A program made the position numbers and the translations under genes. Below are positions 7,882 to 16,543 of a stretch of DNA of 42,559 bases, piece by piece (position 1 is the stretch's first letter; each line of letters opens with the position of its first letter). The DNA is from UBA1447 sp964568955 (GTDB taxonomy: Bacteria; Bacillota; Clostridia; Oscillospirales; Acutalibacteraceae): NCBI GenBank assembly GCA_964568955.1, contig CAZMSM010000013.1:1-42559 (forward strand), read 5' to 3'. The notes beneath the pieces are model-generated. The model worked only from the letters and a program-made list of their open reading frames with translations. It was not told where the DNA came from and made no database searches.

Positions 7882-10830
7882 TTAATAATAGACCTTTAGT
7901 GTTTTGATTTCAAACGGGCGGAATGTGAGGTCTAAGGAGCTCACATCGGCGATGGTTTCAAGTGTTTCTTCAAGCATATTGGTGATTTCTGCCGCTTTTG
8001 CGTCTTTAAACAATTTGATGTTCGTGCGGGTATAGGCCCCCTCGGCATCATACATGCGCACGATAAACGCNNNNNNNNNNNNNNNNNNNNNNNNNNNNNN
8101 NNNNNNNNNNNNNNNNNNNNNNNNNNNNNNNNNNNNNNNNNNNNNNNNNNNNNNNNNNNNNNNNNNNNNNCCGCCCTCAAGAGAAATAGCATATTTACAG
8201 TCGTTGAGGATAGCGACACCGTAGCGTGCTTCCGAAAGGTCGGTATACTTGTGGTTGAGCACCTCAAACTTTGCTTTTTCAAGGCTGTTGTTCCTGGTTG
8301 TGGGGCGTTTGACAAAGCCAAACTGTACCTCGCAACGGGCGAAGTCTTGCATGATGCTTGTGTCAAAGGCTGTTTTTAGGAAACGGTGGTCGTCCTGCCA
8401 ATCCATCAAGGTGTCAAAGCGAACTTCCGCGGTGTCGGCGAAAAAGAACATATCTTGCGTAACGGTGGTTTTGGGTGTCAGTCGGTATTTGCTGCGCAAA
8501 ACAAGTGCCGCCTCCCCGCGCGAATAGATTTCGCGGCTGATAAGTTCAGCCGTGTCCTTAAATTTGCTTTCAATGTCCGCGTCTAAATCCCAGCTATCCC
8601 AAGCCAGTGGAACATCTTCCGCCACAAGGAAAGTGTTCAACGGGTAGCCTTCGCCGCAAAGCTCCCTGTCAAGGCGTGTATCGATAAAGGAAGAAATATA
8701 ACCCCTGTCATCAAACTCGACTTTTGCAAACGGTGTTGCCAGGCAATTGCCGCAAAGTGAAAAATGCGAGTTGTTGCTGACCACACCCCTGATGAGCTTA
8801 AGCGTTACGGATGAAAACGCCGGGATGGTTACGCCGCTGACCATCAGTTTGATATTGCCGTCAAGGTCTGTATACAGTTGCTGTTTATAATCACCTTCGA
8901 CAATATAACCTGTGGTGTAATCAATAAACACCGGTGAGCTTCGCTCAAACGAAAGGGTGTTGGTGAGGGTGACGCTTTCTTTTACGGGGGAATCGGTCAT
9001 AGCAGCGATGAGTGCAGCAGAAGTTTCGATAATCTCCGTGGTCTCTTTATGTGATTGGATATGTGCTTTTGGGATACAGGTGCCGGGCAATATGTCGTGG
9101 AACTGGTTGATAAGCATCAGCCTATACAGCGGTTCGACATCGGTGCTTGCAGCAATAAGGTCATTTTTAACCGCTTGGTTGACTGTGAAAAACTCCAAAT
9201 CACGCAGGCCGAACTCCGCCTTGCGGTTGTTGCGTTTGATGTTGTGCTGGTTGGTCAACGTTGCGCGGTGGAGTTCTAAGTACAGCTCCCCTGTGAATGT
9301 GTTCGGGTTGACGGCGGTTGATTCAATAAACTTCATCGCGTCGCTCACGAGCATATGCTCCGCTTTTGGCACGCCGTTTAAGTCCTTACAGCGCGCGGCA
9401 AGTTCTATCATTTCAAACTGCGGGCCGCCGCCACCGTCGCCATAGCCGTAAGCACAAATTCGTTTGTCGGTCACAGTTGTTTCTCTAATGGTTTCGCCGT
9501 AGCCTTCTTTGAGCTGTTTGGACAGCGTTTGGGCATCGGGCGGGCAATGGGTGGTATTAAAATGTGTGAAAACTTTGGTGCCGTCGAGCCCCTGCCAATA
9601 AAAAGTATCGTACGGGAAGGGGTTGGTATCGTTCCAACCTATTTTGGTCGTGAGGAAATAGTCTACGCCGCAGCTTTTCATAATCTGCGGAATTGCGGCA
9701 CTGTAGCCGAATGTATCCGGCAGCCAAAAACAGTCGGAGGTGTAATTAAAATGCTTGCGCGTAAAGCGCTGGCCCCAGAGGAACTGCCTGACCATGGATT
9801 CGCCCGAGGTAATATTGCAGTCGCACTCCACCCAAACGCCGCCGTTTGGCTCGTAGCGACCCTGTGCAACAAGCGCTTTGATGCGCTCAAAAAGCTTTGG
9901 ATAATGGGTCAGTATCATATCCCCATGGCAAGCGGAGCTTTGAATAAACTTATACTCCGGGTACTGCTCCATGAGGCTTACTTGGTTGGAAAAAGTGCGC
10001 GCACACTTTTTGATGGTCTCGTCAATGTGCCAAAGCCATGCGGTATCCATGTGCGAATGGCCGATGACTGCGGCAAACGGGGCACCTTCGGCATTTTTTA
10101 CTTCAAGCACTTTTTTCATATGAGGGTGTGCTTGCCGAACGGCATCAAAAAAGGTCTGCGCATCCGTATCTTCAAAAGAATAGTACAACACTTGATGCAT
10201 CTTATACAGGGCGTTAACGGCCTCGGCGCGGCGGAAGCTGTCCGCAGGCAGGATTTCAACTAGTTGATTGAGGGTAACCAAATCAAAGTAGAACTCTTGA
10301 ACCTCCAAGTTTTTGGTGCAAACATCAATGCCGTTATAAGCGTAGTCATAGCTAAGCAGTGGTTCTTCTTCCAAGGGCATACAACCTTTGTAGGCGTGCC
10401 CGGCATAATATTCGACAGCTATATCAATCACGTCCCCCGCTACGGGGGCTTTTTTTATCAAATCGCAGTAATGGTTGCCATGACCGGTGAAAACGATTTT
10501 AGAAGCAAATGTACCGAATGGTTCGCCATTCACCCAGACAAGTGCTTCGTAGCCGCCAATATGCGGGCGGATGAAAAGGTCTTGCCCCGCAAGGTCAGCA
10601 GAAACGGTGTAGCGCGAAGTAAACCAGCAGTAGGCGCCCTCCCCGCTCCAGCGCCAACCTTTTTTAATATCCGTAAAAAGGGCAGCTTCCGGTATGTTAT
10701 GGAACTGTTCGAGCGTTTCAAAAGCGGCACATTCCAGTTCGCCGACTTTTTCAAAAATAAACGGCTCGATAGTTGATTCAAATCTTTTGAGTTTGCCGAG
10801 CATACGCTCGATTTGTTTGTCTGTAAGCAT
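7882..10830 (-). CDS. GH38 alpha-mannosidase (interrupted by an N gap)
   Basis: A retaining alpha-mannosidase with a zinc site, acting on mannose-containing oligosaccharides such as N-glycan fragments. The GH38 metal-binding motif GHSHMDTAWLWHID is at residues 257-270 (His260, Asp262). The nucleophile is Asp372 in CFWLPDTFGY. Other family stretches are GGVWVECDCNITSGES, NQFHDILPGTCI and the beta-rich C-terminal half ending in FRPFEIKTLKVYY. An N-terminal jelly-roll-like accessory region precedes the barrel. A 100-N gap (8071-8170) removes part of the C-terminal domain. Both sides are in the same frame, so the true missing length should be 1 mod 3. The apparent length of 982 aa is close to normal. 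It lies 34 bases downstream of the Gfo/Idh/MocA gene, and no signal peptide is seen. Confidence 0.9.
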   Translation of the reverse strand: MLTDKQIERMLGKLKRFESTIEPFIFEKVGELECAAFETLEQFHNIPEAALFTDIKKGWRWSGEGAYCWFTSRYTVSADLAGQDLFIRPHIGGYEALVWVNGEPFGTFASKIVFTGHGNHYCDLIKKAPVAGDVIDIAVEYYAGHAYKGCMPLEEEPLLSYDYAYNGIDVCTKNLEVQEFYFDLVTLNQLVEILPADSFRRAEAVNALYKMHQVLYYSFEDTDAQTFFDAVRQAHPHMKKVLEVKNAEGAPFAAVIGHSHMDTAWLWHIDETIKKCARTFSNQVSLMEQYPEYKFIQSSACHGDMILTHYPKLFERIKALVAQGRYEPNGGVWVECDCNITSGESMVRQFLWGQRFTRKHFNYTSDCFWLPDTFGYSAAIPQIMKSCGVDYFLTTKIGWNDTNPFPYDTFYWQGLDGTKVFTHFNTTHCPPDAQTLSKQLKEGYGETIRETTVTDKRICAYGYGDGGGGPQFEMIELAARCKDLNGVPKAEHMLVSDAMKFIESTAVNPNTFTGELYLELHRATLTNQHNIKRNNRKAEFGLRDLEFFTVNQAVKNDLIAASTDVEPLYRLMLINQFHDILPGTCIPKAHIQSHKETTEIIETSAALIAAMTDSPVKESVTLTNTLSFERSSPVFIDYTTGYIVEGDYKQQLYTDLDGNIKLMVSGVTIPAFSSVTLKLIRGVVSNNSHFSLCGNCLATPFAKVEFDDRGYISSFIDTRLDRELCGEGYPLNTFLVAEDVPLAWDSWDLDADIESKFKDTAELISREIYSRGEAALVLRSKYRLTPKTTVTQDMFFFADTAEVRFDTLMDWQDDHRFLKTAFDTSIMQDFARCEVQFGFVKRPTTRNNSLEKAKFEVLNHKYTDLSEARYGVAILNDCKYAISLEGXXXXXXXXXXXXXXXXXXXXXXXXXXXXXXXXXXAFIVRMYDAEGAYTRTNIKLFKDAKAAEITNMLEETLETIADVSSLDLTFRPFEIKTLKVYY
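8071..8170. other. Assembly gap of 100 N inside the mannosidase gene
   Basis: Exactly 100 undetermined bases, a conventional placeholder for a gap of unknown size. The coding frames on both sides agree only if the real gap length leaves remainder 1 on division by 3. Confidence 0.95.
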
Positions 10831-10864
10831 TTTTTAAATTCCTTTCCATTGCCGGTATATATCT

Positions 10865-11953
10865 TTACAGCACAACTTCCTTACCGGTTGCGGCCGATTC
10901 ATAAATACCCGTGAGTATTTTTATCATATTGACACCTTGTTCGATTTTAAAAACAGGTTCGACGCCATTGGTGACAACATCCACAAAATGGTTGATGTTC
11001 GCCTCGTGCCCTTGCATATGATGAAAGATGCCGGAGTCAAACTTTTTAGCTTGGGCGTTGTATTTCCATCTATCGAGCGCGGTGTTTTTCTTTTCATCAT
11101 AAATATTGATCATATCATTCTTCCACTCAAGGCCTTTTTTTGTGCCCCGGAGTTCAACAAATCTGCTTTCCTTTTTGATATTGGATGCCCAGCTAAATTC
11201 AATTTGCAAGCTCGCACCGTTATCAAACTTGATAAAACCAAGTGCCAAATCTTCCACATCGTAAACGCCGTCCGTTTTGGCTTCCCCAAAAGAGGCGTGT
11301 ACGGAGTCGGCCTTGTCGCTGCTTTGTGCAAACTTGCTGTATGTGCTGCCGCTCACGGCAACAGCCGTCGGGTTACCCATCATATAGATAGCCAAATCAA
11401 TCATATGCACGCCCAAGTCAATCAGCGGGCCACCGCCGGAGAGTTCTTTTGTCGTGAACCAGCCGCCTTTGCCGGGGATGCCCCTTTTCCTGATCCAACC
11501 GCATCTGCCGGCGTAAATGTCCCCCGCTTGCCCGCTTTGGGCAATATGCTTTAAATACTGTGAGTTATACGTATAACGGTTATTCCGAATTACCATCAAC
11601 TTTTTGCCGGATTTTTTTTCTGCTTCCTGCATTTTCAGCACATCTTCAACGCTTATAGAATCCGGCTTTTCACACAGGGCGTTCATGCCTTTATCCAGTG
11701 CATAGCAAGCAATCGGGCTGTGCAGATAATTTGGGGTACAAACATCAACAATGTCGAGCTCCTCATTGTCAATCATTTGCTTATAATCCTCATAGCATTT
11801 TATTTCGGGTGAAAAAACCGATTTGGCTTTTTCAAGCTTTTTGGGGTTGTTGTCGCAAACCGCGACCACCGAAACATTGGGAATCTTTTTCCAGGCACCC
11901 ACGTGAGGCCCCTGTGCAATCCCACCGAAACCAACAATACCGACTTTCAACAT
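10865..11953 (-). CDS. Gfo/Idh/MocA-family NAD(P)-dependent oxidoreductase
   Basis: The N-terminal Rossmann fold starts MLKVGIVGFGGIAQGPHV with the GxGxxA dinucleotide motif at residues 8-13. Next come VAVCDNN and the family's CEKPDSIS (Lys-Pro) motif. The C-terminal domain shows GGGPLIDLGVHMIDLAIYMMG, whose His/Asp are the usual substrate-site residues. Length is 362 aa. The start is ATG 11953, with AAGGAGGA at 11961-11968. Members oxidise or reduce sugars, inositols or sugar derivatives, and the substrate cannot be read from sequence. It is followed closely by GH38 and an esterase, which suggests a role in metabolising released sugars. A terminator hairpin lies just upstream, so it probably belongs to a transcription unit separate from the surface locus. 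Confidence 0.85.
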   Translation of the reverse strand: MLKVGIVGFGGIAQGPHVGAWKKIPNVSVVAVCDNNPKKLEKAKSVFSPEIKCYEDYKQMIDNEELDIVDVCTPNYLHSPIACYALDKGMNALCEKPDSISVEDVLKMQEAEKKSGKKLMVIRNNRYTYNSQYLKHIAQSGQAGDIYAGRCGWIRKRGIPGKGGWFTTKELSGGGPLIDLGVHMIDLAIYMMGNPTAVAVSGSTYSKFAQSSDKADSVHASFGEAKTDGVYDVEDLALGFIKFDNGASLQIEFSWASNIKKESRFVELRGTKKGLEWKNDMINIYDEKKNTALDRWKYNAQAKKFDSGIFHHMQGHEANINHFVDVVTNGVEPVFKIEQGVNMIKILTGIYESAATGKEVVL

Positions 11954-11982
11954 ACAATTTTCCTCCTTGATACTATTTATAA

Positions 11983-12007
11983 AAAGGACGGAAATTCCCC
12001 GTCCTTT
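11983..12007 (-). terminator. Intrinsic terminator at the end of the surface locus
   Basis: Read on the minus strand, AAAGGACGG and CCGTCCTTT pair perfectly over 9 bp around a 7-base loop, and the 3' arm runs into five T residues. It stands 14 bases past the iron-sulfur protein gene and just before the oxidoreductase ribosome binding site. It therefore likely ends the long transcript coming from the right. Confidence 0.7.
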
Positions 12008-12020
12008 GGGGTTCAAATAC

Positions 12021-12689
12021 TTATTTTTTACTCAGCGGACAAACGGCTATACATATGCCGCAAACCGCACCGCGGCCAATCTTGTTAAAATGCTTTTTCA
12101 TATATTCACTACATTTTTCGGGCAACAAATACTTTTCGTCATCGTTTTCGATAGACCACTCACGCCCGATAATGGCTCCGGCCGGGCAAGCATCAACACA
12201 TAGATTGCAATCTTTACAATGCGAAACCGGCACATGAGTCTTCGTTTCGAACGGACAATTGGTAAAAATTGTACCCAAGCGAACCTGAGCACCGTATTTG
12301 TTGTGCAAAAATAAGGTGTTTTTGCCAATGCTGCCAAGCCCCGCAAGGCAAGCGATTTTTTTGTGCGAATAGCGCCCAGCATAGTTCCAGCCTTTGTCGT
12401 TGATGCTTTGGGATGCGGCCACCGGGATATATTTATAGCCGGCTTTGTCCAAAAACATACCGGCTTTGAGCAAGAGCTGGTCAATAAAGGCATTTACAGT
12501 CCTGTAGTGATGAAAATATGTGTGGGTAGGCGCCTGATTTATTTCGTCAATAATTGCTTCGGAAAGCTTGACCGCAATGCTCACCGCATAGCGACACTCC
12601 CCAAAATCGCCGTCTTTAACATGGGCAAACCCCACATCGGTCGCCCCGTTATCCAGCAAATATTGTGTCAAATCATCTTGAAAGCCCAT
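12021..12689 (-). CDS. Small QueG-like protein with two [4Fe-4S] cluster motifs
   Basis: The C-terminal half has two cysteine sets typical of a double-cluster ferredoxin domain: HCKDCNLCVDACPAGAI and CGICIAVCPLSK, plus an isolated Cys in PEKCSEYM. Together these resemble the epoxyqueuosine reductase/reductive dehalogenase cluster domain. The middle segment GLGSIGKNTLFLHNKYGAQVRLGTIFTNC is also family-typical. At ~222 aa it is shorter than QueG (over 300 aa), so a tRNA queuosine function is doubtful, and I call it an electron-transfer protein of unknown partner. Of two adjacent ATGs, 12689 fits the GGAG spacing better than 12692. It begins about 20 bases after the preceding membrane protein gene and ends before the terminator, so it may be the last gene of the surface locus. 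Confidence 0.7.
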   Translation of the reverse strand: MGFQDDLTQYLLDNGATDVGFAHVKDGDFGECRYAVSIAVKLSEAIIDEINQAPTHTYFHHYRTVNAFIDQLLLKAGMFLDKAGYKYIPVAASQSINDKGWNYAGRYSHKKIACLAGLGSIGKNTLFLHNKYGAQVRLGTIFTNCPFETKTHVPVSHCKDCNLCVDACPAGAIIGREWSIENDDEKYLLPEKCSEYMKKHFNKIGRGAVCGICIAVCPLSKK

Positions 12690-12708
12690 CATCTCTCCAT
12701 TTGTAAAA

Positions 12709-13257
12709 CTAGTTTTCGACAGTAATGGTCAAGTACCCGCCCGTTTCCCCCGCGCGGACACCGTCGGCATTGTAAGCAACCACCTTATAAACGCACTCAT
12801 ACTCTCCCTTTTTCAGTTTCTTTTTAAGCTTATCCTTAAAAATATATTCACCGGGTTTTAGCGTTGGGGAAGCATAAATCAGTGTGCTGTCCATGGTGTA
12901 AAAAGTAAAGTCCATATCGAACTCACAGGCCTTTGGGTTTTCCAGCATAATATCGCCTTGCGCATAACCGTCGCTGAATGTCACCGTCTTGTTGATGCGA
13001 AAACGAATTTCACCCGCCGGAATATTTTCAACATCGGCAAGGCCGTCGCTGATGGGGATTGTTCCGACATTCACTTCTCCACGTGGCACGAACAGCCCAC
13101 TGACCATATCGAAAAACCCAACCTTCGCCAAGAGGACGGCAAGCAAAATCACCGCTATGCATGCCGTCACCGATATGATTATTATTTTGTTTTGAGACAG
13201 TACAGTGGCAACGGTTTTCGTGTCACTGCTGTGTTTGTTCGGTTTCTTCTTGTAAGC
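12709..13257 (-). CDS. Single-pass membrane protein with extracytoplasmic beta domain (start lost in gap)
   Basis: No known family is recognised. A short Lys-rich segment (AYKKKPNKHSSD) is followed by one hydrophobic helix (KIIIISVTACIAVILLAV), then an extracytoplasmic beta-rich domain of about 125 residues ending LTITVEN. That domain matches the C-terminal domain of the upstream neighbour: TLIYASPTLKPGEY corresponds to TIVYRSMGITPGKY, and GEYECVYKVVAYN to GAYELRVVVVAYD. The two genes are therefore paralogous in their outer part. A GTG at 13170 could give a shorter product, but the frame continues upstream in a sensible way to the 10-N gap at 13259, so the true start is probably in or next to the gap. 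It is likely a partner in the surface locus. Confidence 0.7.
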   Translation of the reverse strand, partial: AYKKKPNKHSSDTKTVATVLSQNKIIIISVTACIAVILLAVLLAKVGFFDMVSGLFVPRGEVNVGTIPISDGLADVENIPAGEIRFRINKTVTFSDGYAQGDIMLENPKACEFDMDFTFYTMDSTLIYASPTLKPGEYIFKDKLKKKLKKGEYECVYKVVAYNADGVRAGETGGYLTITVEN

Positions 13258-13258
13258 C

Positions 13259-13268
13259 NNNNNNNNNN
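13259..13268. other. Assembly gap of 10 N between two related membrane protein genes
   Basis: Ten undetermined bases hide the stop of the Lys-rich membrane protein and the start of its paralog. A stop, ribosome binding site and start would normally need more than ten bases, so the true gap is probably longer. Confidence 0.9.
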
Positions 13269-15056
13269 CACCAACTTAAATTTCATATGTTGAACGCCAA
13301 TTTTTTTGTAGGTTTGGGGGTCATAGGCCACAACGACAACCCTTAGTTCATAAGCACCGTATGGCATTTCGTCAAACAGTTGTATAAAGGGCAAATACTT
13401 GCCCGGTGTGATGCCCATGGAACGGTAAACGATTGTGTCTTTATGAAGTATCGTAACGATAAAATCGCATTCGTTTGAGTATACATTCCCTAAAACAAGA
13501 GGAAGCCTGTCGTACCATTCCTCAATCATCGCTTCGTTGTTGGCGAAGACCTTAAAGGCTCGGGTTTTTCCGCTGGCTTTTGTTTCTTTTACCATTTCCA
13601 GCTGTCGCTCCGGCTCAGCCTCAATATCCCGCACGTTGACGGAGGATTCGGTTAAACCCCTATACACCGGCACCGCTTTTTCGGGTGGATTATATCCAAA
13701 AATCTGCACCGCAATAAGAACCACGGCCAGCAACAAAACACCGGCTGCTGCGAGCGTGAAGGCTCGTTTAGCCTTGTATGACATTTGGGCGGTTTTTTCT
13801 TTGATCGCTGAGGTAAGTCGGTTTGACAAATCAGAGACACTGCTTTTTTTGCTCTTTTTGCTCTCTTTTGCTCTTTTGGGTTTCGGGTCTTTTTTTGGCT
13901 TTTCGGTTTTTTTCTTATATATAGAAGGGGCAACAATGTCCTTTTTTTGCGTGGCGTTATCGGTTTGGGTTGTTTGACTATCGCTTTCGCTCACCGTCGC
14001 CTCTACAGATTCCTCGGGTTTAAAAATCGCGCTGTGAACAAGCTCGGCTAATGGATTTTTTGTGATGTCGGATGGTTGGGCTTGCTCGATTTTCTCATCT
14101 TCGATTTCACTGTTATCTTGGGCAAATTCATCTGCGTCCTGAGTAATTTCTTCCGGTTTAGACAGCGCCGAACGCACAAGGTCTGCAATAGAAAACGCCG
14201 ATTCTGCCGGGATGGTGTGCTCAGGAACGACACGGGGGTCGTTCCCTACGTCTGTGGTTTCTTCAGCCTCAGCGGGGGTTTCATCCTCAGCAGAGGGCGT
14301 TTCTTCTACGCGGGTTTCTTCTTCTGTGTGTTCCGGAATGACACGGGGGTCGTTCCCTACGGGGACGGTTTCTGCCAATTCCTCCGCCACAACTATTTCA
14401 GCCGAAACGGCTTTGTCTCCCGTTTCGGCAATTGGTTTCTCTATGAAAACTGGCGCAGACTCTTGCTCGGGTTCCGAGGCCTTTGCCGGCATTTGATGCT
14501 TTTGAATTTTTTCTTGTTTTTCGGGTTTTGCTCTTTCTGCTTCTTTGGGGGTGGCCGGAACAACCGGTGCCTTGTTTTGATTGGTCTTTTTTGCTTGGTC
14601 TGCCTTTTCTTTTTTTGCTTTTTTTTCTTTTTTCTCTTTTTTTTCTTTTTTCTCTTCTTTCTCTTTTTTCTCTTTCGTTGGTTTGCTTTCTTTCTTTGAA
14701 GTAGGTTTGGCAGGTTCTTCCCTGCCCTTTTTCTTTACTTGGTCTGCTTTTTTCTTGCGGTCTTTTAATTGTTGTATTTTCTCTTGTCTCTTTTTTTGGT
14801 TTGCTTCGCGTTTCTCTTTTTCCTTTTTATCTTTCAGGCGTTGTTTTTCCCTTGCTTTTTCCTGCTTCGCGCGTTGCTTATCCTTTTTATCGTCTGCCCC
14901 GGATTTCGGTTTTTGAGGCGGTGTTTTAGTCGTGTTCTCGCTAGCTTGCGCAGATTTTTTTTGTTCGATGGCCTCTTTTCGTGCAAGCGCGGCGCGTTCT
15001 TTGTTCTTTTTTTCGTTTTTCTTTTTAGCCGCAGTCTTTTTGGTTTTTTTGCCCAT
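13269..15056 (-). CDS. Membrane protein with large Lys/Glu-rich cytoplasmic domain and extracytoplasmic beta domain (stop lost in gap)
   Basis: Unrecognised family. Residues 1 to ~200 are dominated by Lys, Glu, Ala and Arg (runs such as KEKKEKEEKKEKK) and should be helical or disordered. Residues ~200-400 are acidic and Pro/Thr-rich and contain two copies of the peptide VGNDPRV(I/V)PEHT. One hydrophobic helix (AFTLAAAGVLLLAVVLIAV) starts near residue 424, followed by a beta-rich outer domain ending HMKFKLV at the gap. Topology by the positive-inside rule is N-in. ATG 15056 (MGKKTKK) was chosen because GGAG lies 8 bases upstream; an in-frame ATG at 15077 has no ribosome binding site. The outer domain is shared with the next gene. 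The long charged cytoplasmic part recalls the tails of the SipW and DUF2357-like proteins in the same locus, suggesting a shared cytoplasmic scaffold. Confidence 0.75.
14224..14249. repeat. In-frame palindromic element, copy A
   Basis: GGAACGAC (14224-14231) and GTCGTTCC (14238-14245) form an 8-bp stem with a 6-base loop, followed by CTAC. In the minus-strand gene it encodes the peptide VGNDPRVVPE. Three other copies encode the same peptide in the same frame. Confidence 0.8.
14335..14360. repeat. In-frame palindromic element, copy B
   Basis: GGAATGAC (14335-14342) pairs with GTCGTTCC (14349-14356) with one G-T mismatch, followed by CTAC. It encodes VGNDPRVIPE in the same protein as copy A, 111 bases apart, an exact multiple of three. 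Confidence 0.8.
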
Positions 15057-15080
15057 TTGCTTTCTCCTATCCGGCATTTA

Positions 15081-15770
15081 TCAGTCAAGCCATGGCAGAG
15101 TGTCTATCCCCCAGAACTGCGGGTAACGGTTAACTTGGACGGCTTCAAGGATAAATGCTGTTTTAAGCGATACGGCATCCGAAGGGGCAATCGCTGCCAT
15201 CTCTACTGCGTCAAAACCGGCGACAATCACCGGTATTTTAACGTAGTTGTCGTTGTCTGTCGGAAAAGCTGCATTTGTAAGGCTCAATCTGTTTGCAAAG
15301 TACAAGCAAAAGTCATCACGGCGGTTGTCGTACCATTTGTTTTGATCACCGGTATCCTCGGCAAGGTAAGGAGTGTCAATATTATAAGGTAGAACCGCAT
15401 CGGACTGCAGTATTGTGTCGCTACCGTCTTGCCACTGCTGTATCATTTTTAGGCGAATATAGGCAAAACCTCTGCCTTTAAAATGTGCATCCACCCGTAA
15501 TTTACCGATATAGTCTTGAGCATTTGAGTCTGTGTAATTAACTTCGATGCTACCGTAGTCGCCCGTCGTCGGTGTTGTTTTTGTAGTACCGTCCATAAAG
15601 TAAACCTCGGCGTAGGCGTCAAAGTTGGACAGGCTGTATATGCGTGTAGTGACGGCGTCGCCGATAGTCAACCAAGCAAGCGTACCGCTCATTAAGACAA
15701 CAAGGGCGATGATTGCAATCAACACCACAGTCGGCGGCTTGCGCATTTTTGCTTTTTTCGTATTTTCCAT
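15081..15770 (-). CDS. TasA/camelysin-like secreted protein with SipW-type signal
   Basis: A basic N terminus (MENTKKAKMRKPP) and one hydrophobic helix end in SGTLAWLTIGDAV, the AW-type motif seen at the cleavage site of SipW-dependent TasA/CalY/BsaA proteins. The remaining ~190 residues are beta-rich with many Asp, Tyr and Thr and no cysteine pairs, as expected for an extracellular fibre subunit or accessory protein. ATG 15770 has AAGGAGG with 8-base spacing. It lies 26 bases after the previous TasA-like gene. No specific named family member is recognised. It could be a minor subunit, an anchor or a cap. Confidence 0.75.
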   Translation of the reverse strand: MENTKKAKMRKPPTVVLIAIIALVVLMSGTLAWLTIGDAVTTRIYSLSNFDAYAEVYFMDGTTKTTPTTGDYGSIEVNYTDSNAQDYIGKLRVDAHFKGRGFAYIRLKMIQQWQDGSDTILQSDAVLPYNIDTPYLAEDTGDQNKWYDNRRDDFCLYFANRLSLTNAAFPTDNDNYVKIPVIVAGFDAVEMAAIAPSDAVSLKTAFILEAVQVNRYPQFWGIDTLPWLD

Positions 15771-15796
15771 TTATTCCGCCTCCTTAGTGTTAGATG

Positions 15797-16543
15797 TTAC
15801 GGGGTTCTGCTAAACCAGCCGTCGGTATCTTGCCCGGCGCTGAGTGTAATCTTTATATCGTTATATTCATGATGCATGGTAACATTGTCCGTGTCTACCA
15901 AGTCGGCGCCTTTCTCGTTATAATCAACCCAAAAAGCAATATAGATGTCCTTCGTACTCTTTGGGGGGATAATTACATAGTTGCCTTCATCGTCTGCTAC
16001 TCCGGCACCTGTATTAAAGGTTTCAAGTGCTTCGTAAGTGGGTATCGGATTATTGTTATCGATAATATTCGCAGGATCACCGGTATATTTATTCTTCCTT
16101 GTCCGGATGATATCCATAACCGAGGTATTTTCGTTCGGGCTTACTGCGGCTGCGTCCGTGTCATAGTCACTTTCGGTATACATGAAATAACGCAAGCTGA
16201 CAGGTGTTCCCCTGTCCCCCCCTACGGTTAGATATACCCGCGCGGGCAAGGAACCATCATTAGTGGCGCTGATTGTTTCGATTTGCAGTGCTTCGTCAAA
16301 GGCTGTGACCTCATTTGGGTCTTCCAACTTCGTTGCCGCCGGTAAATCAAGGGTTTGTAGGGCACTATAATCAACCGGCAAATCAAACGTCAAGTCACCG
16401 AAAGTAAAGGTCTTGCTCTGGTCATAGAGGTTTACATAGAACCACGCAGAAGTAGGCGGCAAAACGGCGAAGTAGGCAATAGACAGCGCAAAAATCAAGC
16501 TGACAGCCGTTGTCCATATTTTTTTTATTCTGTTACGCGGCAT
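15797..16543 (-). CDS. TasA-like secreted protein with SipW-type signal, overlapping a sipW gene
   Basis: The signal segment runs from RNRIKKIW through a hydrophobic helix to PPTSAWFYVNLYDQSKTFTFGDLTF. The AWF motif followed by an FTFGDL strand is close to the classical TasA/camelysin layout, in which the mature N terminus starts a beta strand. The rest is beta-rich and acidic, 248 aa in all. ATG 16543 overlaps the sipW stop by 11 bases (16533-16543), implying translational coupling with that peptidase, its probable processing enzyme. A GTG at 16555 is in frame but less likely. Confidence 0.78.
   Translation of the reverse strand: MPRNRIKKIWTTAVSLIFALSIAYFAVLPPTSAWFYVNLYDQSKTFTFGDLTFDLPVDYSALQTLDLPAATKLEDPNEVTAFDEALQIETISATNDGSLPARVYLTVGGDRGTPVSLRYFMYTESDYDTDAAAVSPNENTSVMDIIRTRKNKYTGDPANIIDNNNPIPTYEALETFNTGAGVADDEGNYVIIPPKSTKDIYIAFWVDYNEKGADLVDTDNVTMHHEYNDIKITLSAGQDTDGWFSRTP

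Noticed and set aside
9529..10776. Plus-strand reading frames of 170-244 codons inside the mannosidase gene
   Set aside because: They lie antisense to conserved GH38 motifs and have no ribosome binding site or recognisable product.
13182..13258. Continuation of the Lys-rich membrane protein across the 10-N gap
   Set aside because: The frame after the gap reads LTRRNRTNTAV and lies over the well-supported N-terminal part of the paralog in another frame. It is produced by the placeholder length.
14076..14916. Plus-strand frames rich in Phe/Leu opposite the Lys-rich membrane protein
   Set aside because: They are the complement of Lys/Glu codon runs and have no independent support.
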